From CACORA01 sp044234625 (GTDB taxonomy: Bacteria > Planctomycetota > Planctomycetia > Pirellulales > UBA1268), in the NCBI GenBank assembly GCA_044234625.1, contig JBIIIP010000033.1, positions 1 through 28,844 on the forward strand: DNA of 28,844 nt, written 5' to 3'. Made by a program: the position numbers and the translations under genes. Under the pieces are notes generated by a model. The model was given only the letters and a program-made list of their open reading frames with translations, did not search any database and was not told the DNA's origin. This document shows positions 16,570-24,433 of this stretch, one piece after another; within the stretch, counting starts at the first letter, position 1; every line of letters starts with the position of its first letter.

Positions 16570-17370
16570 TCATGCCGCGGTGTCGAGGCTCTCGCCCGCC
16601 GCGGGGGCTGCCGTCAGCACCACCGGCCCGGTCGACGTGATGGCGATGGTGTGCTCGAAATGGGCGCTGGCGAGCCCGTCCACGGTGGACTGCGTCCAAT
16701 GATCGGGCAGTGGCCGGACCTTCTTCGATCCCATGTTCACCATCGGCTCCACCGCGATCACGAGCCCGGGCTCGAGCTCGAAATCGTGGCTCCGCCGGAA
16801 GGCGGGGGTGCAGAAATTCGGCACCTGCGGGTCTTCGTGCATCTTGCGCCCGATCCCGTGGCCCACGAAATTCTCGACCACGGAAAAACCGTGATCCCGC
16901 ACGTACTTGGCCATTTCGGCCGCCACGTCGCTCCACCGGCTGCGGCTGCCCATGAGCTGGATGGCCAGTTGCAGCACGTTGCTGGTGCAGTCGAGCAGAC
17001 GCTGCACGTCGGGAGATATCTGGCCCACCGGATACGTGACGGCGGAGTCGCCGCACCAGCCGTTGACGCTGCAGCCCGTGTCGATGCTCACCACGTCTCC
17101 TTCGAGGAGCACCCGCGGGCCGGGGATCCCGTGCACCACCTCGTCGTTCACCGACATGCAGCAGACCGCCGGAAAGGGCACCTTCCCGGGCACGCCCTTG
17201 AAGAGTGGGATGGCGCCCTTCTCGAGAAAATACCGCTCGATGGCGGCATCGATCTCACCGGTGGTGATCCCGGGCCGCACCAGCGACCGCGCCAACTGAT
17301 GGGCTCCCCAGACGACGAGCCCCGCCCGCCGCATGGCCGCGATCTCTCGGTCGGAACGAAGATTCACCAC
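16570..17370 (-). CDS. map: Methionine aminopeptidase, type I
   Basis: This enzyme removes the initiator methionine from new proteins in the cytoplasm. The two-metal site is intact: Asp97 (SIDTG), Asp108 (CGDSAVTY), His171 (GHGIG), Glu208 (AVEPM) and Glu239 (FEHTI), with substrate residues His80 and His178. At 266 residues with no insert it is type I. The start is a GTG at 17370, followed at once by a second GTG at 17367; AGGG lies about 7 nt upstream. It lies between adk and rpmJ, its normal place in the spc operon. A short A/T tract at 16553-16559 follows the stop, without a clear stem. Confidence 0.95.
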   Translation of the reverse strand: MVNLRSDREIAAMRRAGLVVWGAHQLARSLVRPGITTGEIDAAIERYFLEKGAIPLFKGVPGKVPFPAVCCMSVNDEVVHGIPGPRVLLEGDVVSIDTGCSVNGWCGDSAVTYPVGQISPDVQRLLDCTSNVLQLAIQLMGSRSRWSDVAAEMAKYVRDHGFSVVENFVGHGIGRKMHEDPQVPNFCTPAFRRSHDFELEPGLVIAVEPMVNMGSKKVRPLPDHWTQSTVDGLASAHFEHTIAITSTGPVVLTAAPAAGESLDTAA

Positions 17371-17425
17371 ACTGTCACCCTGAACGCTCTCGACGACCGG
17401 CGTCCACCGCCGATGCTTGTCAGAC

Positions 17426-17431
17426 AGTATA
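17426..17431 (-). promoter_or_regulatory. Candidate -10 box (TATACT) upstream of map
   Basis: TATACT on the minus strand lies about 56 nt before the map GTG, within the 95-bp adk-map gap. The -35 region (GCTGGA at 17-bp spacing) is poor, so it is a weak or activator-dependent promoter at best. Its resemblance to the rpmJ -10 box is the main support. Confidence 0.35.
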
Positions 17432-17465
17432 TGAGCGTTTCACGCCCGTCCAGCCGACCGGCCGC

Positions 17466-18065
17466 TCAATTGCCGAATGTCTCCCGCGATGCCCGCTTGC
17501 GCGCCGCGGCCTCGAAGCCATCCACCGCCGCACGAACCCGGGCAAAGATCTCGTCGGTCGAGCCCAGGCCGTCGATGCTCACGAGCTTGCCCTGCCTGGC
17601 GTAGTAGTCGAGCAGCGGGGCCGTCTGCACTTCGAAGCTGGCGATCCGCTTGCGGAAAATCTCCGGGTTGTCGTCGGCCCGCTGGCGGGCGAGCATCCGC
17701 CGCACCAGCTCATCGCGCGGCACCGCCAGCTCGACGACGCCATCCACGCTCATGGCCCGGCGCTCGAGCAGGTCGTCGAGCATCTCGGCCTGCGGCAGCG
17801 TGCGCGGAAATCCGTCGAGCAGGCAGCCGGCCCGGCAATCCGGCGCCTCCAGCCGACGGGTCACCATGCCGAGAACGAGCGCATCGGGCACGAGCTGCCC
17901 GTGATCCATGTATCCCTTGGCTTGCATGCCTTCCGGCGTGCCCGCCTTGATGGCCGCCCGGAGCATCTCGCCGGTGGAGAGATGGGGCACCTGCAGGTAG
18001 TCGAGGAGCTTCTGGCACTGCGTGCCTTTGCCAGCGCCAGGAGGTCCGACGAGGATGATTCGCAT
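17466..18065 (-). CDS. adk: Adenylate kinase
   Basis: Adenylate kinase interconverts AMP plus ATP and two ADP in the cytoplasm. The 199-residue protein has the P-loop GPPGAGKGTQ at 7-16, the AMP-binding STGEMLR at about 30-36, LLDGFPRT at about 83-90, and a short lid near RQRADDNPEIFRKR. The lid has no cysteines, so there is no zinc finger of the Gram-positive kind. The ATG at 18065 gives the family start MRIILVGPPG. It follows secY by 69 nt, its usual place. Confidence 0.96.
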   Translation of the reverse strand: MRIILVGPPGAGKGTQCQKLLDYLQVPHLSTGEMLRAAIKAGTPEGMQAKGYMDHGQLVPDALVLGMVTRRLEAPDCRAGCLLDGFPRTLPQAEMLDDLLERRAMSVDGVVELAVPRDELVRRMLARQRADDNPEIFRKRIASFEVQTAPLLDYYARQGKLVSIDGLGSTDEIFARVRAAVDGFEAAARKRASRETFGN

Positions 18066-18134
18066 GGCCCGACCAAACTGCCCTTGGGCATTGTGAGCCG
18101 CACGAACACCTTCGTGGCCGCGGCGGCGGGCCGC

Positions 18135-19496
18135 CTAGCCCTTCTCCAGGAGGCCGGTGTAATTCCGCATCACGAGGTGGCTGTCGATCTTTTGCACCAG
18201 ATCGAAGGCCACGCTCACGGCGATGAGAAGACCGGTGCCTCCGTAAAAACTCGCGATCTGTGCGGGGATGCCCAGGGCACCGCCCACGATCGTGGGAATC
18301 ACCGCCACGAGCGCCAGGAAAGCCGCTCCCACGTAGGTGATCCGCTCCATCACCCTCTCGAGGTAATCCGCCGTCCGCTTGCCGGGGCGGTACCCCGGGA
18401 TGAACGCCCCGAAGTTCTTCAGGTTGTCGGCCATCTCCTTGGGATTGAAGGTGATGGCCGTCCAGAAATAGCAGAAGAAGTAGATGAGGAGCACGTAGCA
18501 GAGGTTGTAGAGGAACGACTGCCCCCGGGTGAACGAATCCTGGAGGGCGCCGAGCACGGCGTTGCCGGGATAGAGCCCGTGCAGATACTGGAAGATCATC
18601 TGCGGGAAGAGCAGCAGCGAGCTGGCGAAGATGATGGGCATCACGCCGGCCTGATTGACCCGCAGGGGGAGGTATTGCCGCGTGCCGCCATACACCCGCC
18701 GGCCGCGGACGTGCTTGGCGCTCTGGGTGGGGATCCGCCGCTGCCCTTGTGTCATGAACACCACGCCGGCCACGACGCCGACGAACAACGCGGCGAGCAC
18801 GATCAGCGTCTCGATGCCCATCTTGCCACCGCCGCCCCCGAGCTCCCAGCTCGTGTCGCCGCCGAGCTCCACCAGGGCGCTGGGCATGGCGGCGAGGATG
18901 CCCGCCATGATGAGCAGGCTGATGCCGTTGCCGATGCCGAACTCGTCGATCTGCTCTCCCAGCCACATGAGGAAGATCGTGCCGGCCGTCATCGTCAGCA
19001 CGGCGACGAATTGCCACACGAGAGGCAGCCGCCCGTCCACGAGAAAACTCGACTGGATGAGGGGCGTGTCGCCGACTCGGGTGGAAGACAGGAATGCCAC
19101 GTAGGCCCAGCTCTGGACGAGGCAGACGAGCACGGTGGCATACCGCGTGTATTCGTTGATCTTCTTCCGGCCGGCTTCGCCTTCCTTTTGCAGCCTCTCC
19201 AGCGGCGGCCAGACTGTGGCCAGCAGTTGAAAGATGATCGACGCCGAGATGTACGGCATGATGCCCAGGCCGAAGATCGTGGCCTGCGACAGCTGGCTCG
19301 CTGAAAACACGGCCACCGTCTTGAGGAGGTCGCCGATGCCACCCGCCTCCTCAGCGAAGGCAGTCATGGCCTTCGGGTCGACGATCGGCAGCGGCACCTG
19401 CCAGCCGACGCGGTAGATCGCCAGCAGCCCCAGGGTGAGCAGAATCTTCTGCCGCAGCTCTGGGATCGTGAACATGATCCGAAGTTTCTCGAGCAC
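18135..19496 (-). CDS. secY: Protein translocase subunit SecY
   Basis: SecY forms the protein-conducting channel of the inner membrane with SecE and SecG, which are not in this window. The 453-residue protein has about ten hydrophobic helices; landmarks are GIMPYISASIIFQLL, ERLQKEGEAGRKKINEYTRY, FGIGNGISLLIMAGILA, MPIIFASSLLLFPQ and the cytoplasmic loop NPKEMADNLKNFGAFIPGYRPG. The start is a GTG at 19496 with AAAGGAG 8 nt upstream. The loop before TM6 contains a Gly-rich stretch (ELGGGGGKMG) not usual in E. coli SecY. It lies 58 nt after rplO. Confidence 0.97.
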   Translation of the reverse strand: MLEKLRIMFTIPELRQKILLTLGLLAIYRVGWQVPLPIVDPKAMTAFAEEAGGIGDLLKTVAVFSASQLSQATIFGLGIMPYISASIIFQLLATVWPPLERLQKEGEAGRKKINEYTRYATVLVCLVQSWAYVAFLSSTRVGDTPLIQSSFLVDGRLPLVWQFVAVLTMTAGTIFLMWLGEQIDEFGIGNGISLLIMAGILAAMPSALVELGGDTSWELGGGGGKMGIETLIVLAALFVGVVAGVVFMTQGQRRIPTQSAKHVRGRRVYGGTRQYLPLRVNQAGVMPIIFASSLLLFPQMIFQYLHGLYPGNAVLGALQDSFTRGQSFLYNLCYVLLIYFFCYFWTAITFNPKEMADNLKNFGAFIPGYRPGKRTADYLERVMERITYVGAAFLALVAVIPTIVGGALGIPAQIASFYGGTGLLIAVSVAFDLVQKIDSHLVMRNYTGLLEKG

Positions 19497-19554
19497 GAAA
19501 CAGACTCCTTTACGTGATCGTGCACGGCGCGTGGCACGCCGGACGGGCCCGAGC

Positions 19555-20076
19555 CTAACCGGCGTTCGGCTGTTTCGGCGACGTCTTTTTCGCGGCCTTC
19601 CGCGACGGCTTCCGCTCCACGGCCGCCGGCCCGGGGATTTCGGTGATCGAGCCCCCCGCGGCGGCGATCTTCTCGCGGGCCTGGGCGCTGAAACGATGCG
19701 CGGAAATCTTCAGCGGCTTGGAGAGGGCGCCGTTGCCGAGCACCTTCACCTCGTCCCAGATGCCCTTGCAGAGTCCGGCCGTCCGCAGCGACTCGGGGGT
19801 GACTTCCGACCCGGAGGCAAACGCGGCATCGAGCTCCCCGACGTTCACGCTGATGACGATCCGACCATGCGCGTTGTGGAACCCGCGCTTGGGAACCCGC
19901 CGGATGAGCGGAGAGCGGCCGCCTTCGAAAATCGCAGGGGCACTCCAGCCCGCGAGCTGGCCCTGACCCTTGTGGCCGCGGCCCGATGTCTTGCCGCGGC
20001 CGGAGCCGGGGCCGCGGCCGATCCGCAACCGCTTCTTGTTTTTATGCACGCCGCGATTGACGTCGCTGATTTTCAT
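19555..20076 (-). CDS. rplO: 50S ribosomal protein L15
   Basis: L15 binds 23S rRNA late in large-subunit assembly. The 173-residue protein shows the N-terminal RIGRGPGSGRGKTSGRGHKGQ block and FEGGRSPLIRRVPKRGFHN, and a C-terminal L15/L18e-type domain ending IAAAGGSITEI. About 25 extra residues after that are Lys, Ala and Pro rich and probably disordered. The ATG at 20076 gives the family start MKISDVN. It follows rpsE directly, with no rpmD in the 59-bp gap. Confidence 0.96.
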   Translation of the reverse strand: MKISDVNRGVHKNKKRLRIGRGPGSGRGKTSGRGHKGQGQLAGWSAPAIFEGGRSPLIRRVPKRGFHNAHGRIVISVNVGELDAAFASGSEVTPESLRTAGLCKGIWDEVKVLGNGALSKPLKISAHRFSAQAREKIAAAGGSITEIPGPAAVERKPSRKAAKKTSPKQPNAG

Positions 20077-20135
20077 GGTTCGTATTTCCGATGCTTGCGA
20101 TGGAGGAGGCTTGCCGCCGTTTCGCGGCGGATCGA

Positions 20136-20663
20136 TCAGCCGCGGTGCCCATGGGGCGGAGCCAACGACACACCCCGCAGCCGCTCCACGTCGGCACGGG
20201 TGCGGAGTTGCTTGAGCGCGTCGATCGCCGCCTTCACGAGGTTGACGGGGTTGGTGGAGCCGTGGGCCTTGGTGAGCACGTCGCGGATGCCGGCCGACTC
20301 ACACACGGCGCGAACGGCGGCGCCGGCGATGATGCCGGTGCCGGGGCTCGCCGGCAGGAGCAGCACCTTCGACGTGCCGGAATGGCCTTCGACCCGATGC
20401 GGGATCGAGCCCGACTCGACCGGCACCTCGATGAGGTTCTTCATGCCGTCCTTGATGGCCTTCTCCACGGCGGGGGGCACTTCGTTGGCCTTGCCGTAGC
20501 CCACGCCCACCTTGCCACGGCCGTTTCCGACCACGACCAGGCCGGCGAAGCTGAAACGTCGGCCACCCTTCACTACGGTGGCGCAGCGCCGCACCTTCAC
20601 CACCTTCTCGGCGAACTCGCCTCCGGCTCGGGATTCCTTCTCTTGTCTGGCTCCGGTCGACAC
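20136..20663 (-). CDS. rpsE: 30S ribosomal protein S5
   Basis: S5 helps form the mRNA entry site and affects decoding accuracy. The 175-residue protein shows VVKGGRRFSFAGLVVVGNGRGKVGVGYGKA (about residues 31-60), LLPASPGTGIIAGAAVRAV and GSTNPVNLVKAAIDAL. The start is a GTG at 20663, with GGAGGT about 8 nt upstream, a strong ribosome site. It lies 32 nt after rplR. Confidence 0.97.
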   Translation of the reverse strand: MSTGARQEKESRAGGEFAEKVVKVRRCATVVKGGRRFSFAGLVVVGNGRGKVGVGYGKANEVPPAVEKAIKDGMKNLIEVPVESGSIPHRVEGHSGTSKVLLLPASPGTGIIAGAAVRAVCESAGIRDVLTKAHGSTNPVNLVKAAIDALKQLRTRADVERLRGVSLAPPHGHRG

Positions 20664-20695
20664 GTCTGGCTACCTCCGGGGAAACTCGTTCGTGA

Positions 20696-21064
20696 TCAGA
20701 ATTCCAGGCCCGCTTCCCGGGCCGCGTTGGCCAGGGCAGCCACGCGGCCGTGGTAACGGAACTCACCGCGGTCGAAGCTCACCTTCGCGATGCCCGCGGC
20801 CTTGGCCCTCTCGGCCACGGCCTTGCCGATCGCCGCCGCAGCTGCTTGGTTGCCGCCGAAGGCCATGCCGTCGCGGATCGCCTTGTCCATGGTGCTGGCC
20901 GAGGCCAGTGTCCGACCGGTGGAATCGTCGATCACCTGGGCATAGATGTGCTTGTGGGTGCGAAACACCGTCAGCCGTGGGCGTTCCGCGGTGCCGCGGA
21001 TATGGCGGCGAACGCGAAAGCGGCGACGCAGGCGCTGGCGGAGGATCGTGCGGGCGTGGTCCAT
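20696..21064 (-). CDS. rplR: 50S ribosomal protein L18
   Basis: L18 binds 5S rRNA in the central protuberance. The 122-residue protein shows RHIRGTAERPRLTVFRTHKHIYAQVIDD and the end FDRGEFRYHGRVAALANAAREAGLEF, both typical. The ATG at 21064 is preceded by a C-rich leader with no Shine-Dalgarno, whose complement is the G-run tract at 21069-21107. Coupling to rplF, 47 nt upstream, is therefore the likely way it is translated (inference). Confidence 0.96.
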   Translation of the reverse strand: MDHARTILRQRLRRRFRVRRHIRGTAERPRLTVFRTHKHIYAQVIDDSTGRTLASASTMDKAIRDGMAFGGNQAAAAAIGKAVAERAKAAGIAKVSFDRGEFRYHGRVAALANAAREAGLEF

Positions 21065-21068
21065 GGCT

Positions 21069-21107
21069 GGGTTCGGGTGTGGGTGGAATGGGTTGGGTGT
21101 GGCTGGG
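21069..21107 (+). other. G-quadruplex-capable tract in the rplF-rplR spacer
   Basis: The plus strand carries six GGG runs (21069, 21075, 21081, 21090, 21095 and 21105, first bases) separated by loops of 3, 3, 6, 2 and 7 bases, which fits the standard G3N1-7 quadruplex pattern. For the minus-strand genes it is the template strand, so the mRNA is C-rich here. It occupies nearly the whole 47-bp spacer and replaces the expected ribosome-binding site of rplR. Confidence 0.6.
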
Positions 21108-21111
21108 CGAA

Positions 21112-21657
21112 CTACTTGGTGACGGCCTTGCCGGCCTTGCGACGAACCTGCTCGTTCTCGTAGCGGATGCCCTTGCCCTTGTAGGGCTCCGGCTTCCGCA
21201 GCGACCGCACCTCGGCGGCGAACTGGCCGACGAGTTGCTTGTCGATTCCCTTGATGCTGATGTGCGTCTGGTCGGGGCAGGTCACGGTGAGCCCGGGCGG
21301 GATCGGAACCTGGAGTTCATTGGCAAACCCGACCCGCAACTGGAGGATGTTCTTTTGGATGGCGGCGAGATAGCCCACGCCGACGATTTCGAGCTTCTTC
21401 TCGTAGCCCTTGGAGACACCCTCCACCATGTTGGCGACGAGGGCCCGGGTGAGGCCGTGCAACGCACGCGACTCGCGGTTGTCGTCGGTCCGACCCAGCG
21501 TGACCGAGCCAGCCGCCTGATCGATCTGCACGATCACCGCCGGATGGGGACGATGCTCGAGCTTGCCGAGCGGACCCTCCACCTTGATCGCCCCACCCTC
21601 GAGGGCGACCTTGATCCCCTTGGGGATCTGCACGGGAGATTTGCCGATACGCGACAT
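21112..21657 (-). CDS. rplF: 50S ribosomal protein L6
   Basis: L6 lies near the factor-binding site of the large subunit. The 181-residue protein starts MSRIGKSPVQIPKGIKV and ends with EVRSLRKPEPYKGKGIRYENE, the strongest L6 signature. The two repeated L6 folds cover about residues 10-80 and 90-165. The ATG at 21657 gives the family start; AGAAGG lies about 12 nt upstream. A 102-bp spacer separates it from rpsH. Confidence 0.97.
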   Translation of the reverse strand: MSRIGKSPVQIPKGIKVALEGGAIKVEGPLGKLEHRPHPAVIVQIDQAAGSVTLGRTDDNRESRALHGLTRALVANMVEGVSKGYEKKLEIVGVGYLAAIQKNILQLRVGFANELQVPIPPGLTVTCPDQTHISIKGIDKQLVGQFAAEVRSLRKPEPYKGKGIRYENEQVRRKAGKAVTK

Positions 21658-21759
21658 GGCTTGCTGGACCTTCTCTGGATTCTTTTCGCTGACTTGGTTT
21701 TCGCCGACTGGAATTGGTTTCGATACGTTTCGGTGCGGTGGCCGCGGGCGTGCCGCGAA

Positions 21760-22155
21760 TCACCACAGTTCGCAGAGTACCTCACCGCCGAGTTTCCGCT
21801 GCCGCGCCTCGCGATCGCTGACCACGCCACTCGACGTGGAGAGGATCGAGATGCCGAGTCCGCCGAGCACCGGCCGCAGCCGCACCGAGCGGCTGTAGAC
21901 CCGCCGCCCCGGCGAGCTGACTCGCTTGATGTGGCGGATCAGCCGCTCGCCGTTGGGGCCATACTTCAGCTCCAACTGAAGATGCGGCACCGGGCTGGCC
22001 TCGACCTCGCGCCAGTCCCAGATGAAGCCCTCCCGCTTGAGAACGTCGGCGACGCCGCGCTTCACCTTTGATGTGGGCACCTCGACGGTCGAGCGTTCCA
22101 CCCGCACCGCGTTGCGGATCCGGGTGAGCATGTCGGCGATAGGATCGGTCATCAT
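21760..22155 (-). CDS. rpsH: 30S ribosomal protein S8
   Basis: S8 is a primary 16S rRNA-binding protein and the autogenous repressor of the spc operon in E. coli. The 131-residue protein starts MMTDPIADMLTRIRNAV and ends with GLGISILSTSSGVVSDREARQRKLGGEVLCELW-type residues (about 99-131). Two adjacent ATGs occur; I chose 22155 because AAGGGA lies 9 nt before it. The frame is open to 22395 but those residues overlap rpsN. It lies 13 nt after rpsN. Confidence 0.96.
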   Translation of the reverse strand: MMTDPIADMLTRIRNAVRVERSTVEVPTSKVKRGVADVLKREGFIWDWREVEASPVPHLQLELKYGPNGERLIRHIKRVSSPGRRVYSRSVRLRPVLGGLGISILSTSSGVVSDREARQRKLGGEVLCELW

Positions 22156-22168
22156 GAGTATTGGTCCC

Positions 22169-22354
22169 TTACCAGCTGGCCTTGCGAACGCCCGGGATGC
22201 AGCCCTGATCGGCGAGCTTCCGGAAACAGATGCGACACGTGCCGAACTTGCGATACACGGCCCGCGGCCGACCGCAGAGCATGCAGCGATGCACCTTCCG
22301 CGTGGAAAACTTCGGCGGTCGCTTGGCGGCTGCGATCTTCGATTTGCTTGCCAT
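22169..22354 (-). CDS. rpsN: 30S ribosomal protein S14, zinc-binding type
   Basis: S14 is needed for assembly of the 30S head. This is the short zinc form: 61 residues with Cys24, Cys27, Cys40 and Cys43 in CMLC and CRIC, and the end DQGCIPGVRKASW. The ATG at 22354 has AGGAATC about 5 nt upstream. It lies between rplE and rpsH, its usual place. Confidence 0.97.
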   Translation of the reverse strand: MASKSKIAAAKRPPKFSTRKVHRCMLCGRPRAVYRKFGTCRICFRKLADQGCIPGVRKASW

Positions 22355-22422
22355 ACCTGATTCCTGGTGCGGCCCTTTGGAGCGGGCCGATTCACGCCTC
22401 CCTCAACCCTCGTCCGATGCCG

Positions 22423-23037
22423 CTACGCCGCGGCACCGTCTTCGCCATCCTTCTTCAAAGGCATCCCCATCGCCCGGAGAAATTCCCGGGCGTCGTCGTC
22501 TGATCGTGCCGTGGTGACGAACGTGATGTTCATGCCCTGGGGGCGAGTGAACTTGTCCGGATTGATCTCGGGAAACACCATCTGCTCCGAGAGGCCGAGG
22601 CTGTAATTGCCGTGGCCGTCGAAGGCCGTGCTCGACAGCCCGCGGAAGTCGCGAACCCGCGGCAGCGCCAGCGACACGAGCCGGTCGAAGAACTCATACA
22701 TGCGCCGGCCGCGGAGCGTGACTTTGCAGCCGATGGGGAGGTTTTCCCGAAGCTTGAAGCCCGAGACGGCCGCCTTCGACAGCGTGGCCACCGGCTTCTG
22801 GCCGGTCACCTGGGCCAGGGCGTTGATGGCCTCTTCGAGGTATTTCTTCTCCGACACGGCCACACCGACACCCATGTTGACCACGATTTTCTCCAGCCTG
22901 GGAATGGCATGGGGATTGGTCGTCGAGAGCCGCTCGGCAAGCGCCGGGCGGACGGTGTTCGTGTAGTGCTCGAGCATCCGCGGCGGGCCACCGGCGGACG
23001 CCGATGCCTGGGCCTGTGCTTTCGTCTTCTTCGCCAT
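22423..23037 (-). CDS. rplE: 50S ribosomal protein L5
   Basis: L5 binds 5S rRNA and contacts P-site tRNA. The 204-residue protein shows RLEKIVVNMGVG, GFKLRENLPIGCKVTLRG, and LALPRVRDFRGLS near residue 125. It carries about 20 extra residues at the N-terminus (Lys, Ala, Gln and Ser rich) before MLEHY, and a short Ala tail. I chose the ATG at 23037, with AGGAAC about 6 nt upstream; the ATG giving MLEHY is the alternative and would match the usual length. Confidence 0.95.
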   Translation of the reverse strand: MAKKTKAQAQASASAGGPPRMLEHYTNTVRPALAERLSTTNPHAIPRLEKIVVNMGVGVAVSEKKYLEEAINALAQVTGQKPVATLSKAAVSGFKLRENLPIGCKVTLRGRRMYEFFDRLVSLALPRVRDFRGLSSTAFDGHGNYSLGLSEQMVFPEINPDKFTRPQGMNITFVTTARSDDDAREFLRAMGMPLKKDGEDGAAA

Positions 23038-23095
23038 GGGAACGTTCCTGAAATCCTGCCTTGTTCGTGTTGCCGTGTCGGTCGTGCCGGGCCGC

Positions 23096-23425
23096 TCAAC
23101 CACCCTTGCGAATCACCCCGAGATCGTGGCCGCACGCACGGCACACCCGCGACCTGCCGCCGTCGGCCGCCACCTTCACGCCGATCCGCACGGCCTTGCC
23201 ACAGCCGCCACAAACGACGAGCACGTTCGATGCGTTGATGGGCATCTCCTTGCTCAGCCGCCCGCCCTGCGGGTTCTTCTGGCTGCGCTTGATGTGGCGG
23301 TAGACGCGGTTCACACCCTCGACGACGAGCTTGCCGGCCTCCGGCTGCACGGAGAGCACCTTGGCCCGCGTACCCCGCGAGTTGCCGGTCTTCACTTCGA
23401 CGAGATCACCCGAACGGATCAACAT
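23096..23425 (-). CDS. rplX: 50S ribosomal protein L24, with zinc ribbon
   Basis: L24 starts large-subunit assembly by binding the 5' part of 23S rRNA. The 109-residue protein has the KOW motif at the N-terminus (RSGDLVEVKTGNSRGTRAKV), GVNRVYRHIK, then Cys72, Cys75, Cys95 and Cys98 that make a zinc ribbon in the C-plus form. The ATG at 23425 shares its last base with the rplN stop (TGATG), so translation is coupled; a GTG one codon upstream is possible. GAGGTGG lies just before it. Confidence 0.96.
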   Translation of the reverse strand: MLIRSGDLVEVKTGNSRGTRAKVLSVQPEAGKLVVEGVNRVYRHIKRSQKNPQGGRLSKEMPINASNVLVVCGGCGKAVRIGVKVAADGGRSRVCRACGHDLGVIRKGG

Positions 23426-23793
23426 CACACCACCTCGCTCGCCAGGCTGACGATTTTCATAAAGTTGCGGTCGCGGAGTTCCCGCGCCACGGCACCGAAG
23501 ATGCGGGTGCCCTTCGGGTTCTTTTCGTTATCGATGATCACGCAGGCGTTCGTGTCGAAACGCACGTAGCTGCCATCCTCGCGCCGCGTCGGATTCTTGC
23601 AGCGGACGATCACCGCCTTGACGACGGCCTTCTTTTTGACGTCGCTGCCGGGGATCACGCTCTTCACGCTGCACACGATGATGTCGCCGATGCCGGCGGT
23701 GCGCTTCTTGCTGCCACCGAGCACCTTGAAGCACATCACTTCCTTCGCGCCCGTGTTGTCGGCCACCTGGAGCCGGGTCTGCATCTGGATCAT
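23425..23793 (-). CDS. rplN: 50S ribosomal protein L14
   Basis: L14 forms an intersubunit bridge. The 122-residue protein shows MIQMQTRLQVADNTGAKEVMC at the start, RREDGSYVRFDTNACVIID, and ARELRDRNFMKIVSLASEVV at the end, all nearly invariant. Its ATG overlaps the rpsQ stop by 4 nt (ATGA), and its own stop overlaps the rplX start. Confidence 0.97.
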   Translation of the reverse strand: MIQMQTRLQVADNTGAKEVMCFKVLGGSKKRTAGIGDIIVCSVKSVIPGSDVKKKAVVKAVIVRCKNPTRREDGSYVRFDTNACVIIDNEKNPKGTRIFGAVARELRDRNFMKIVSLASEVV

Positions 23794-24155
23794 GTCGCGG
23801 CCCCCGCTTCAGTGGCCGGCTTGCCGGTGGCCGCCGCTTCTTCGGCGCGGGCCGCCGTTTCCCGCAGCTCCGTGGCCCGGGCCCCGCTCCGCAGCGAAGC
23901 CACATCGACGGCCCGACTCTTCTGCACCACGCGGACGAGTTCCCATCGCTTCAGCTTGCTCCGCGGCCGGCATTCGACGATCTCGACGAGGTCGCCGGGC
24001 TGCGATTCGTCCTGCTCGTCGTGCACGTGGCACACCGTGCGCCGGTGTTGGATGCGGCCATACTTCGGGTGCTGCACGACCCGGGGGATCTCCACGCGCC
24101 GCGTCTTGCTCGACGCGGCACTGGTCACCGTTCCTGTCTCGACTCGCTTTGGCAT
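23790..24155 (-). CDS. rpsQ: 30S ribosomal protein S17, with Ala-rich tail
   Basis: S17 is a primary 16S rRNA-binding protein. The core is residues 1-84, with KTRRVEIPRVVQHPKYGR, HDEQDESQPGDLVEIVECRP and WELVRVV. The 121-residue length exceeds the usual 80-90 because of a roughly 35-residue tail rich in Ala, Glu and Thr, probably disordered. I chose the ATG at 24155 (MPKRVETG), with AAGGAA about 8 nt upstream; the frame is open to 24572 through rpmC shadow residues. It overlaps rplN by 4 nt. Confidence 0.95.
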   Translation of the reverse strand: MPKRVETGTVTSAASSKTRRVEIPRVVQHPKYGRIQHRRTVCHVHDEQDESQPGDLVEIVECRPRSKLKRWELVRVVQKSRAVDVASLRSGARATELRETAARAEEAAATGKPATEAGAAT

Positions 24156-24193
24156 GGGCGGAATTCCTTCGTTCGTTGCTCGGGGGGTGCTCG

Positions 24194-24400
24194 TCAGGCC
24201 GGCGCGGCCTTGGCGGCTCGCTCTGCGAGGATGGTCTGGCAGCGGGCGATCGTGCGCCGGTGCTTGCGGATGTCGGACGGCGCAGCGAGTTTCTCCGTCT
24301 GGGCCTGCATCCGCAGCCGAAACAGCGACTCGGCGGCGTCCTTGGCCACCAGCCGGATCTGTTCGTCGCTCATTTCGCGAAGTTCGCGTGCCTTGTTCAT
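24194..24400 (-). CDS. rpmC: 50S ribosomal protein L29
   Basis: L29 sits at the peptide exit tunnel, beside the trigger-factor site. The 68-residue protein is two helices: MNKARELREMSDEQIRLVAK and a second containing LFRLRMQAQTEKLAAPSDIRKHRRTIAR-type residues (26-53). The ATG at 24400 gives the family start. It lies between rplP and rpsQ. Confidence 0.95.
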   Translation of the reverse strand: MNKARELREMSDEQIRLVAKDAAESLFRLRMQAQTEKLAAPSDIRKHRRTIARCQTILAERAAKAAPA

Positions 24401-24433
24401 TGGTCAGCCTGGTCCTTCTCTCGGTCGTCTGTG

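Noticed and set aside
21658..21759. Regulatory element in the 102-bp rplF-rpsH spacer
   Set aside because: I see only a short direct repeat of the AGTCRGCGAAAA kind and no stem or promoter that would support a specific call.
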